Positions 9,603 through 18,568 of a stretch of 64,000 nucleotides of DNA are shown in pieces. The stretch spans positions 22,832-86,831 of the forward strand of contig JAAYOB010000017.1 in assembly GCA_012520575.1 (NCBI GenBank). The letters run 5' to 3'. The notes under the pieces were generated by a model. The model made no database searches and was not told where the DNA came from. It was given only the letters and a program-made list of their open reading frames with translations. Positions within the stretch are counted from its first letter, which is position 1; every line of letters starts with the position of its first letter. Made by a program: the position numbers and the translations under genes. The stretch comes from Candidatus Stramentimicrobium fermentans. Lineage in GTDB: Bacteria > Atribacterota > Phoenicimicrobiia > Phoenicimicrobiales > Stramentimicrobiaceae.

Positions 9603-10325
9603 ATGGAAGCAGAGTCTAAGGAAGTAAAGTTAAGCCCTCTTAGAAAAGCAATGATAAGAAATTTTCATTGGAGTAATCAAGTTGCAGCTCAGTCCACTGT
9701 TGGTATCGAAATAAATATGTCGAATTTTTTAAATGTTAAAAAAGAACTGGATCCTTTATGTCTAAACAATTATCATTTAAAACTTACGTTTCTACCCCTT
9801 TTGGTTTATTCAATAGCTAGAACGCTAAACAAACACCCTGCTCTTAATGTAGCATTAGATTTAGAAAATAATTCTATAATCCGTCATGCAGATATTAACA
9901 TTGGCTTTGCCGTGGCTATTCAAAGAAGAGGAATGTCAGGTATTTTGGTACCAGTAATAACCCAAGCTAACAAAAAAACATTAAGAGAAATGATTTCTTT
10001 GATCAAAGATTTGAGCGAAAAGGCGATTCAGGGCTCTATCACACCTGAAGAAATGAAAGGAGGAACGTTCTCTGTTTCAAGTGTAGGCAGCTATGCTGTA
10101 GACTTCATCCAACCACTCTTAACTTATCCGGAAGGAGCTATTCTGGGAATTACGCGCGCTAAAGATAAGCCAATAGTCGAAAAAGGGAAAATAATCATTG
10201 CTCCAATGGCTAATTTCATTATTACAGTTGACCATAGGATAATAGACGGTGTTCCCACCTATGAATTTTTGACAGATCTTAAGAACTACATTGAAAATTT
10301 CAATAAAGTGGAAATTGTTTTTTAA
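9603..10325 (+). CDS. 2-oxoacid dehydrogenase acyltransferase (E2), catalytic domain only
   Basis: GTFSVSSVGSYAVDFIQPLLTYPEGAILGI and catalytic DHRIIDG. No N-terminal lipoyl domain and no recognisable E3/E1-binding domain. Confidence 0.88.
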   Translation: MEAESKEVKLSPLRKAMIRNFHWSNQVAAQSTVGIEINMSNFLNVKKELDPLCLNNYHLKLTFLPLLVYSIARTLNKHPALNVALDLENNSIIRHADINIGFAVAIQRRGMSGILVPVITQANKKTLREMISLIKDLSEKAIQGSITPEEMKGGTFSVSSVGSYAVDFIQPLLTYPEGAILGITRAKDKPIVEKGKIIIAPMANFIITVDHRIIDGVPTYEFLTDLKNYIENFNKVEIVF

Positions 10326-10462
10326 TCTAGCTGGAATTCTGCATTTTTTAGAGTGTAGGAATCAATAAGAGAATATATTAGAGTAGCAAGTATAGGATTT
10401 TTAGGAAGGAGAGAAATAATATTCTAAAAAGATTTTTACCAAAAATCATAAATAAAAGAGAA

Positions 10463-11806
10463 TTGTCAAGCCATGGCTGTAAAAGTGGTAGAAAAATAGC
10501 CCTTGATATTATAGAGAAGACTCTGAATGAGATAAATCCATATAATGAAGTTTTGGAAAATATTAGATTTCAGGATAATATCCTTGCCGTCGATACGGAG
10601 CTAGAAACTATTACATTTGATTTAAAAAAGATAAATAATATTTTTGTGTTAGGTGGTGGCAAAGGTTCCCTATTAAGTGCATTAGCCCTAAATAAGGTTC
10701 TGGGAGATAAAATTACTGAAAGTATTATTGCAGTTAAAGGTATTGAATCGCAAAAAATTGATAAAATAGATATTATTAAAACTGGGCATCCCTTGCCAGA
10801 TGATGGAAGTATTAAAGCTGCAAAAGAAATAATAAGAATAGCCAATTTAGCAACAGAGAATGATTTAGTATTTTTTATTGGCTCTAGCGGTACGTCTTCA
10901 ATGATTAGCCTCCCTGTAGAAAGTGTTTCTTTGAAAGATATGCAAATCCTATATAATTTATTGCTTAATAATATCAATAATATACAAGAAATAAACTGTG
11001 TGCGTAAGCATATTTCTTTAATTTCAGGCGGTCGCTTAGGTCAGTACATTTCTCCGGGAATTATTTTAAATTTTCAGCCTGGGAATAAAAAGGAACAATT
11101 TAAAACAATGCCATGGCCCGACTTAATTTGGGAAGATCCTACTACTTTTCAGGATGCAATCTTTGTTTTAAAAAAATATCATATTTGGGAAGATACACCT
11201 ATTTCAATAAAAAAGCACTTGTCCGAAGGAGTAGAAGGAAAACAACAGGAAACTGTTAAAAATATAGGTCCACTTAAAGTATATAATATTCCAATGAGCT
11301 ATAGATATAGTGCTTGCATTGCGGCAAAAAGGATTGCCGAGGAACTTGGCTACAATGCAATGATTTTATCAACAATGTTAGAGGGCGAAAGTAAAGAAGT
11401 AGGAATAGCTTTAGCCAGTATTGCTAAAGACATTGTGAAGTTCAATCATCCTATAAAGCCACCCTGTGTATTAATTGCAGGTGGAGAAACATCGGTTAAA
11501 GTTACTAATAAAGATGGTAAAGGTGGCAGAAACCAAGAATTTGTTTTAGGGTTAGCTGGTAATATTTCCGGTTACAACATAACTGTTGCGGCAATTGATT
11601 CTGAAGGAACTGACGGTCCCACTCAAGTTGCTGGTGGAATTGCCGATGGTGGCACTGCAAAAACATGTCTAGAAAAAAATATAGATCTTTTTGGGCAGTT
11701 AAATAAGAATAACTCTTTTTATGTATTAGATAGTTTGCAAGACCATATAATAACAGGGCCCACAAATGTTGCTGTGCAAAGCATAAAAATAGTGGTTGTG
11801 CAGTAA
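10463..11806 (+). CDS. Glycerate 2-kinase family protein (MOFRL family)
   Basis: VLGGGKGSL, KTGHPLPDDGS, FIGSSGTSSM and the MOFRL segment CVLIAGGETSVKVTNKDGKGGRNQEFVLGLA. TTG start in the ORF track; the frame is open upstream to ~10421 (ATT) behind an AGGAG, so the start is uncertain. Confidence 0.85.
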   Translation: MSSHGCKSGRKIALDIIEKTLNEINPYNEVLENIRFQDNILAVDTELETITFDLKKINNIFVLGGGKGSLLSALALNKVLGDKITESIIAVKGIESQKIDKIDIIKTGHPLPDDGSIKAAKEIIRIANLATENDLVFFIGSSGTSSMISLPVESVSLKDMQILYNLLLNNINNIQEINCVRKHISLISGGRLGQYISPGIILNFQPGNKKEQFKTMPWPDLIWEDPTTFQDAIFVLKKYHIWEDTPISIKKHLSEGVEGKQQETVKNIGPLKVYNIPMSYRYSACIAAKRIAEELGYNAMILSTMLEGESKEVGIALASIAKDIVKFNHPIKPPCVLIAGGETSVKVTNKDGKGGRNQEFVLGLAGNISGYNITVAAIDSEGTDGPTQVAGGIADGGTAKTCLEKNIDLFGQLNKNNSFYVLDSLQDHIITGPTNVAVQSIKIVVVQ

Positions 11807-11843
11807 AAGTATTTATTTGAAACAATGTAAAAAGGTTTTTTAA

Positions 11844-13106
11844 ATGGATAAAATAAAAAAAGTAACGGCTAGAGAGATACTATCTTTAATGGCATTACCG
11901 ACAATTGAGGTTGAAATTGAAACAGAAAGTGGAACCATTGGCAGGGCAGCTGTCGATATCGGAACCTCAATAGGTAAGTATGAAGCTCTAACGCTATTTG
12001 ATGGCGGAAAAAGGCTTTTTGGTCAAGGAAATCTTAAAGCGGTTCAAGCTGTCAATGAAAAAATTGCTCCTCAATTAATCGGATTGGAAATTACGGAACA
12101 AAAGACTATTGATAGTATAATGCTCGAATTGGATGGTACACCCAACAAAAATAATTTAGGTGGAAATTCATTGCTAGGTGTGTCTATGGCAATAGCAAAA
12201 ACGGCAGCCATGTCATTACGAGTACCTCTGCACAAGTACTTATGCCCTGATAATAAAGAGTATATGATCCCTGTTCCTATTTTTGTTATGATTCACGGTG
12301 GCGTTGGATTTGCTAATCAACTTGCATTGGAAGATTTTTGTATAATTCCCACAGGTTTTAATACTTTTAAAGAAGCTATAGAAAGTGGAATTGAAATATA
12401 CTATAAACTTTATGATTTGTTGAAGGATAAACATTTGGTAGCCCCGGGGATTACTTTTGTGCCACAAATGAGTAAAACACGGGAAGTTTTAGACTGTTTA
12501 TTAAAGTCTATCAAACTATGTGGGTATCAGGAAAACTATACTTTAGGTTTAGACGCCGCAGCAACAGAATGTTTTAATGCTAACCAGGGAACGTATAATA
12601 TAGACCAAGAGGAAATGGATAAGTCGCAAACAGTAGATTTTTATAAGAAAATAATAAAGGAATATCCAATTTTTTATTTAGAGGACCCTTTTGATGAAGA
12701 AGACATTGAAAGTTACCAAAAAATACAGCATAACGGTATTCAAATTGTTGGAGATGATTTAATTGCCTCTAATAAACAAAGATTAAAGATGTCTTCTGAT
12801 TTAAAATTAATAAACAGTACTGTATTAAAGCCAAATCAAATTGGAACAATTACAGAATTATTGGAAATTGCTAAATATGCAAACCAGAATAATATTGACA
12901 TTATTTCATCAATCAGAAGTAAAAGTACAAATGAACTTTTTTTGGCTGATTTTTCCATTGCAGTAAATGCTGTCCAAATTAAGGCAGGGTGTGTAGTTGG
13001 ATACCCTGCAACGGGGATATACAATAGATTCCTTGAAATAGAAGATAAAAATAAATATAAATATCAAGGACCATTTTTAAAAAATAAATATTCATTATTA
13101 ACATAG
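11844..13106 (+). CDS. Divergent enolase-like protein 1
   Basis: Enolase fold signature throughout (MLELDGTPNKNNLGGNSLLGVSMAIAKTAA, LGLDAAATE, YLEDPFDEED, IVGDDL, LKPNQIGTITE, QIKAGC), but DSRGNPT, GGSHADN, GDEGGFAP and SHRSGET are replaced. Confidence 0.85.
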   Translation: MDKIKKVTAREILSLMALPTIEVEIETESGTIGRAAVDIGTSIGKYEALTLFDGGKRLFGQGNLKAVQAVNEKIAPQLIGLEITEQKTIDSIMLELDGTPNKNNLGGNSLLGVSMAIAKTAAMSLRVPLHKYLCPDNKEYMIPVPIFVMIHGGVGFANQLALEDFCIIPTGFNTFKEAIESGIEIYYKLYDLLKDKHLVAPGITFVPQMSKTREVLDCLLKSIKLCGYQENYTLGLDAAATECFNANQGTYNIDQEEMDKSQTVDFYKKIIKEYPIFYLEDPFDEEDIESYQKIQHNGIQIVGDDLIASNKQRLKMSSDLKLINSTVLKPNQIGTITELLEIAKYANQNNIDIISSIRSKSTNELFLADFSIAVNAVQIKAGCVVGYPATGIYNRFLEIEDKNKYKYQGPFLKNKYSLLT

Positions 13107-13121
13107 ATAAAGGGGGACTGT

Positions 13122-13943
13122 ATGAGACTACTTGAGGGGAAAGTTGCCATCATAACTGGCGGGGGAAGTGGAATTGGTAAAGGTATTGCTGAGGTGTTTG
13201 CACGTGAAAATGCAAGCTTAGTTATTACAGGGATTGATTTCCTGGACACATCTGATAATCATTGCGAAAGCAAACAAATTGATGGCTATAAAAATGCTGT
13301 TAGCTTTGTTCAAGAATTAACAGAAATGGGTATTAAAGCCATAGCGCTAGAATCGAATGTTACTTTATGGAATGATGTTCAAAAAATGGTAGATGAAACT
13401 ATGAATACTTTTGGGAAAATAGATATTTTAGTTAACAATGCCGGGATTGCTACTAGAAACAGACTAGAGGATTTAAGTGAACAGGAATGGGATAATTTAA
13501 TGGAAGTTAATAGTAAGGGTGTTTTTCTATGTTGCAAAGCGGTTGTTCCAATTATGAAAAAAAATCGAACTGGAAAAATAATAAACATAGCCTCTGTTTC
13601 TGGAAAAAGAGGTTATCCCGGACAAAGCCACTATTGCGCATCAAAGTTCGCAGTAGTCGGATTTACTAATGCCATAGCAATGGAATTGGCGCCGGATAAT
13701 ATTAATGTGAATGCTATTTGTCCTGGCATTGTAGCAACAAGAATGTGGGAATATTCAAGAAAAAAGAAAGCATTGCCTGGTGAAGATGGAGAGGCTGCCT
13801 TTCAAAGAACCGTGAAAGAGGGAATCCCTCTAGGTGTACCGCAAACGCCTGCAGCTATTGGTGAAACTGCATTATTTTTGGCTTTATCAGAGCACATTAC
13901 TGGCCAGGCTATAAATGTTGATGGGGGAATGGTTTTTCCATAA
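13122..13943 (+). CDS. SDR-family oxidoreductase
   Basis: AIITGGGSGIGKGIA, LVNNAGIA, SHYCASKFAV, GQAINVDGGMVFP. Confidence 0.9.
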   Translation: MRLLEGKVAIITGGGSGIGKGIAEVFARENASLVITGIDFLDTSDNHCESKQIDGYKNAVSFVQELTEMGIKAIALESNVTLWNDVQKMVDETMNTFGKIDILVNNAGIATRNRLEDLSEQEWDNLMEVNSKGVFLCCKAVVPIMKKNRTGKIINIASVSGKRGYPGQSHYCASKFAVVGFTNAIAMELAPDNINVNAICPGIVATRMWEYSRKKKALPGEDGEAAFQRTVKEGIPLGVPQTPAAIGETALFLALSEHITGQAINVDGGMVFP

Positions 13944-13973
13944 AATAAAAAAATAAAAAGGACTTTAGGAAAT

Positions 13974-15029
13974 ATGTTGAAAATATTAACTATAAATCCC
14001 GGTTCAACTTCCACTAAAATAGCAATCTATGAAAATAAAAATTGCATTGAGAATCACTCTATTTTACATAATCAAAAAGTACTTGATATGCCCCTATTCC
14101 CAGATCAACTAATTTATCGGCAAAAAGAAATTACGGAGTACCTACAAAAAAGATCACATGCAATCGAAACAATTGATGCATTAGCTGTCAGAGGGGGACG
14201 ATTAAAACCTTTGAGCTCCGGAGTGTACTCTGTTAATGAAGCAATGGTCAAAGATGCAGAAGCTGGTTTACAAGGTTCACATCCCGCAAATTTAGCCGTA
14301 GTGATGGCATGGGACTTATTTAAAAAATATAAAATACCAGCTTATACTGTTGATCCAATTAGTGTTGATGAATTAGAAGATTTTGTTAGAATAACAGGGA
14401 TAAAAGGTATACAGAGGAACTGTCTTTCCCACGCCTTGAATATGAAAGCTGTTGCCAAAAAGGCTGCATACGATATAGGTAAGCCATATGAAGAATCTAA
14501 TTTTATCATTGCTCATTTGGGTGGAGGAGGCTCCATTGGTGCCCATAAAAAAGGCAGGATGGTAGATGTCTATAACAGTGATAAAGAGGGTCCTTTTTCA
14601 GTTGAAAGAGCAGGAAACCTACCTTCGTTAGACCTTATTAGCTATCTTAATGAAGGAAAGCGATCTTTTGCACAATCTATAGATGAAATTACTCATAAAT
14701 CAGGATTGTACAGCTATTTTGAGTCGCGTGATATGGCACATATTGAAGTCCAGTCTAAAAATGATAAAAAGTTAGCCATTATACTGCAGGCGTATATCTA
14801 TAATATTTCTAAGTACGTTTGCAGTCTTCTACCCATACTTAATGGTGACTTAGATGCTGTGATTCTGACAGGGGGAGTTTGTCACTCTAGCTTTATCCAA
14901 GAAATGTTGAATGAAAAACTCAGTTTTTTGGGGAAAATTATGTTTTATCCTGGTGAGTTTGAAAACGAATCACTAGCTCACAATGTTTTTTTAGCCATAA
15001 AAGGAGATATTATAATAAATGAATATTAA
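13974..15029 (+). CDS. buk: Butyrate kinase family (short-chain carboxylate kinase)
   Basis: LTINPGSTSTKIAIYENK, AVRGGRLKPLSSGVYSVN, HLGGGGSIGAHKKGRMVDV. Confidence 0.9.
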   Translation: MLKILTINPGSTSTKIAIYENKNCIENHSILHNQKVLDMPLFPDQLIYRQKEITEYLQKRSHAIETIDALAVRGGRLKPLSSGVYSVNEAMVKDAEAGLQGSHPANLAVVMAWDLFKKYKIPAYTVDPISVDELEDFVRITGIKGIQRNCLSHALNMKAVAKKAAYDIGKPYEESNFIIAHLGGGGSIGAHKKGRMVDVYNSDKEGPFSVERAGNLPSLDLISYLNEGKRSFAQSIDEITHKSGLYSYFESRDMAHIEVQSKNDKKLAIILQAYIYNISKYVCSLLPILNGDLDAVILTGGVCHSSFIQEMLNEKLSFLGKIMFYPGEFENESLAHNVFLAIKGDIIINEY

Positions 15030-15897
15030 CACCATCTCTTTTGATTTTATTAAAAAACAAGCAGAAAAAAAACAATCAAATATTAGAATTATTCTTGTTT
15101 GTCCAGATGATTCATTACTAAATGCTGCAGAGCTTGCAAAGAAAAATAACATAGCCCAATTTATTGTTATTGACACTAAAAAAAACAAACTGAGAGATAC
15201 AATAATTGCTGAAAACTATGAAGAAGTAATGCGAAAAGTAGCTAGTCTTATTCTAAAAGGGGAAGCAGACACCATGGCTAAGGGCTTAATTAATACATCA
15301 ATATTTCTGAAGGAAATAATTCATTCAAAAATTAGCAACCAACTTTTAACTCATACCTCTATTGTTGAACTTAAAGATTCAAAAAAAATTTTCATTATTT
15401 CTGACGGCACCGTTATTCCTAATCCAACGCTGGAGCAAAAAGTTACAATTATAGAAAATTCAATTAAATGTGCCAATATCATGGGGATAGAAACCCCAAA
15501 GATTGCTCTCTTAAGTGCAAATGAATTAATTTTAAGAGGAATAGAATCAGGTTATGACTGTGCTATATTGAGCAAGATGGCTGAGAGGGGACAGATAAAT
15601 AAAAAGAAAATTGTTTTAGATGGACCAATGTCTTTAGATACTGCAGTATCAGAGGAGGCAGCAAACAATAAGAAACTTTCGTTTGCATTTAAACCACCTG
15701 CCGATATTCTAATAACCCCTAATTTGGAAAACGGAGCTTTTTTGATCAAGGCAGCTGTCTATATGGGAGGGGCTAAAGTAGCTGGGTTGCTGTGGGGAGC
15801 AAGCTATCCAATAATATTAACTTCGAGAGCAGATTCTGAGGAAGCTAAATATATATCTATTTGTTTATGTAGTTTAGCAAAAAGTAAAATTCAATGA
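15019..15897 (+). CDS. ptb: Phosphate butyryl/acetyltransferase
   Basis: GEADTMAKGLINTSIFLKE, ISDGTVIPNPTLEQK, DGPMSLDTAVSEEAA. Overlaps the buk 3' end by 11 nt. Confidence 0.85.
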   Translation: MNINTISFDFIKKQAEKKQSNIRIILVCPDDSLLNAAELAKKNNIAQFIVIDTKKNKLRDTIIAENYEEVMRKVASLILKGEADTMAKGLINTSIFLKEIIHSKISNQLLTHTSIVELKDSKKIFIISDGTVIPNPTLEQKVTIIENSIKCANIMGIETPKIALLSANELILRGIESGYDCAILSKMAERGQINKKKIVLDGPMSLDTAVSEEAANNKKLSFAFKPPADILITPNLENGAFLIKAAVYMGGAKVAGLLWGASYPIILTSRADSEEAKYISICLCSLAKSKIQ

Positions 15898-16011
15898 TTA
15901 ATAGAATTCTTAAGTTAATATTAAGAAAATTGACAATATTGATATAAAATGATAGATTATATTGTAATATATTAAAAGATAACAATTTTATAGATATAAT
16001 TGGAGTTAAAA

Positions 16012-16776
16012 TTGATTCCTTTTGAAAGAAGAGAAAAGATATTAGCATTATTAAAAAAAGAAAAATTTTGTAAAATTAGTTATCTTAGTAAACGCCTGAA
16101 TGCATCTTACATGACAGTGCATAGAATGTTAAATGAGCTAGAGAGAGAAGGGCTTGTTAAGAAAGTGCATGGAGGGGTTAGGCTAAATGAATCTACTTCT
16201 GCAAAAATAATGTTTGAGTTACGCATGAATGTTAACTTGCCCCAAAAAAGAGAGATTGCAAAGAAAGCAATAGATTTTATAGAAGAAGATGATATTATTT
16301 TTTTAGATTCTTCTACCACTTGTTATGTATTAGCAAAAGAATTGTCTGCTCGTGACATAAATAATATAACGCTTGTTACAACTTCCCCATTTATTATACA
16401 TGAGCTTTCTGATTGTATAAATATGAATATAATTTCTACTGGAGGACAATTGGATACTAGAACTAAAGGCTTTGTAGGGCCATTGGCTATTAATACGCTG
16501 GACCAGGTACACATAAGCACAGCCTTTATTTCATCCGGAGCAATTAGTGTTGAACAAGGAATTAAAAGTTCATTCCCGTTTATAGTTGAGATAAGGAAAA
16601 GAGTAATTGAAAAAGCTAACAAGGTTATTTTTATTGGTGACAACTCAAAGTTTCATAATAACAGTCTGCTAACAATAGCACCGTTAAGTAAGATTGACTT
16701 AATAATAACAGATTCACAATTAGATCAAAAAATACTTAATTATTTTTTGGAAAAGGGTATTAAAATAATTAATTAG
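16012..16776 (+). CDS. DeoR/GlpR-family transcriptional regulator
   Basis: N-terminal HTH (ERREKILALLKKEKFCKISYLSKRLNASYMTVHRMLNELEREGLVKKVHGGVRL) and sugar-phosphate-sensor C-terminal domain. TTG at 16012 preceded by GGAG is preferred over the track start at 16000. Confidence 0.88.
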   Translation: MIPFERREKILALLKKEKFCKISYLSKRLNASYMTVHRMLNELEREGLVKKVHGGVRLNESTSAKIMFELRMNVNLPQKREIAKKAIDFIEEDDIIFLDSSTTCYVLAKELSARDINNITLVTTSPFIIHELSDCINMNIISTGGQLDTRTKGFVGPLAINTLDQVHISTAFISSGAISVEQGIKSSFPFIVEIRKRVIEKANKVIFIGDNSKFHNNSLLTIAPLSKIDLIITDSQLDQKILNYFLEKGIKIIN

Positions 16777-16906
16777 AATAAATGAAGAGCATAATCGAGC
16801 AAGAAAATAGTAAATATGCAAGGAGGTGAAGTGTTTTTATATCTTCTACCTGACTGTGCCGGTAGTTATAGTAAAAAATTAGATTTAATAAAAGGAGAAA
16901 AAAGAC

Positions 16907-17902
16907 ATGAATAAAAAATTTAGATTAGTAATGTTAGGATTAGTACTTGCAATTTTCGCATTAACGATGTCAGCATTTGGAGCTCCGAAAGTAATGAAAA
17001 TTGGTCATGAAATGAACCCCGAACACCCCGAACATCAAGCATTACTAAAATTCGAAGAATTGTTTGAAGAAAGAACTAATGGAGAATTTGATGTACAGAT
17101 ATTCCCATCTAATCAATTGGGAAGTTTTTTTGTACAGATTCAAAATATGAAGCAGAATATTCAGCAAGGACACTTAAATGGTTTAGGCTGGCCGGGACAT
17201 TTTGTTCCAGAATTTTTCTTATTTAATACCGCCTTTGCCTTCAAAAATTTTGATGAATATGCGAAAGCAATCAATTCCCCGGTAGGTCTGGAAATTAGAC
17301 AGAAATTGATTGATGAGCATGGGATAAGATTAGTGTCTGTGTCTGAATGGAGAAGAGGTGTTAGAAACCTTTTATGCAAGCATCCGATAAATTCAGTTGA
17401 TGAGGTGGTAGGTTTAAAGATAAGAGTTCCTGAAACTCCTTCTTATATTGAATCTTGGAAAGCATTAGGTGCATCCCCAACCCCAGTTGCTTTTGGAGAA
17501 GTGTATCTTGCCCTACAACAGGGTGTTGTTGATGCAATGGAATGCCCTTTAGATCTGATATATTCTCAGAAATTCTATGAACCTGCTAAATACATTTCTC
17601 TTACCGGGCACCTACCTGAATTAGTTGCCTTAGGTGTAACGGAAAAATTTTATCAAAGTTTAACTGATGAACAAAAGGTAATTCTCGAAGAATGTGTTAC
17701 AGAAGCCGGCATCTACAATCGTGAAATAGTAGCAAACAGCGAAGCAGATATAAAAGCAAAGATGGCAGAAGCTGGTGTTAAATATATCGAAGTTGATCAG
17801 AATGCTTTTTGGGAAAAAGGTAAGAATGCAGCATACAATTTAGAAGAGCTGGAAATTTGGCCAAAAGGTTTCTACGATAGAATTGCCGAATCAATAAAAT
17901 AA
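16907..17902 (+). CDS. dctP: TRAP transporter solute-binding protein
   Basis: Signal peptide, KIGHEMNPEHPEHQALLKFEELFEERTNGEFDVQIFPSNQLG, LKIRVPETPSYIESWKALGASPTPVAFGEVYLALQQGVVDAME. Confidence 0.92.
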   Translation: MNKKFRLVMLGLVLAIFALTMSAFGAPKVMKIGHEMNPEHPEHQALLKFEELFEERTNGEFDVQIFPSNQLGSFFVQIQNMKQNIQQGHLNGLGWPGHFVPEFFLFNTAFAFKNFDEYAKAINSPVGLEIRQKLIDEHGIRLVSVSEWRRGVRNLLCKHPINSVDEVVGLKIRVPETPSYIESWKALGASPTPVAFGEVYLALQQGVVDAMECPLDLIYSQKFYEPAKYISLTGHLPELVALGVTEKFYQSLTDEQKVILEECVTEAGIYNREIVANSEADIKAKMAEAGVKYIEVDQNAFWEKGKNAAYNLEELEIWPKGFYDRIAESIK

Positions 17903-17948
17903 TTAAATTACTTTATGACTGAAACACCTAAAACAATGCAATAAAAAC

Positions 17949-17983
17949 AAAGCAGGCAGTTTTTGCAACTAACTGCCTGCTTT
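17949..17983 (+). promoter_or_regulatory. Perfect hairpin between dctP and dctQ
   Basis: aaagcaggcagtt (17949-17961) / aactgcctgcttt (17971-17983): 13-bp perfect inverted repeat with 9-nt loop. Confidence 0.8.
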
Positions 17984-18068
17984 AAAAATACAATATACCT
18001 AAGTCAGTCAAATGTAATAATTGCTGGTATTGGACTAATACAATTATTTGGTTATAACATAATCATAA

Positions 18069-18568
18069 TGGGGGTGATGTTTGTGGAATTACTAAGACAT
18101 AAATTAAATAGAACAGTTGTAATAATTGCTCAAATAATTCTTGTAGTTATGGTATTCACAGTGTTTTCCCAAGTAATAATGCGCTATATTTTTCAGAAAC
18201 CGTTAATGTGGAGTGAAGAATTATCTAGATATCTGTATGCATACTTATGTTTTTTTGGAATCTCAATATCAACATATGAAAAAACACACTTAGATGTTAC
18301 CTTTTTAGTTAAAAAATTTCCTAAAACTATACAGCATTATTTAAAGATATTTTCAATGTTGCTAATGTTATTGATTTTTATTATCGTATCTCGAAATGCT
18401 TTATTACTTCCAAAAGTAGGAGGCACTATTAGAGCATATAGTCTTGGGATACCATTTTGGGTGTTAAGTATATCAATGGTTCCAGGGTTTATTATATCTT
18501 CAATATATATTATTACTTATCTATATGAAAGCATCATTAATCGGGGTCAGAAAGGGTTAGAAATATGA
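18069..18568 (+). CDS. dctQ: TRAP transporter small permease
   Basis: VMRYIFQKPLMWSEELSRYLYAYLCFFGIS. Start set at the internal ATG 18069 behind a gggg-type RBS, because the ORF-track start at 17963 lies inside the hairpin. Confidence 0.85.

Noticed and set aside
11844-13106. Annotation of the enolase-like proteins as the glycolytic enolase (eno)
   Set aside because: Catalytic motifs GDEGGFAP, SHRSGET and SHADN are replaced in both copies, so symbol eno was withheld.
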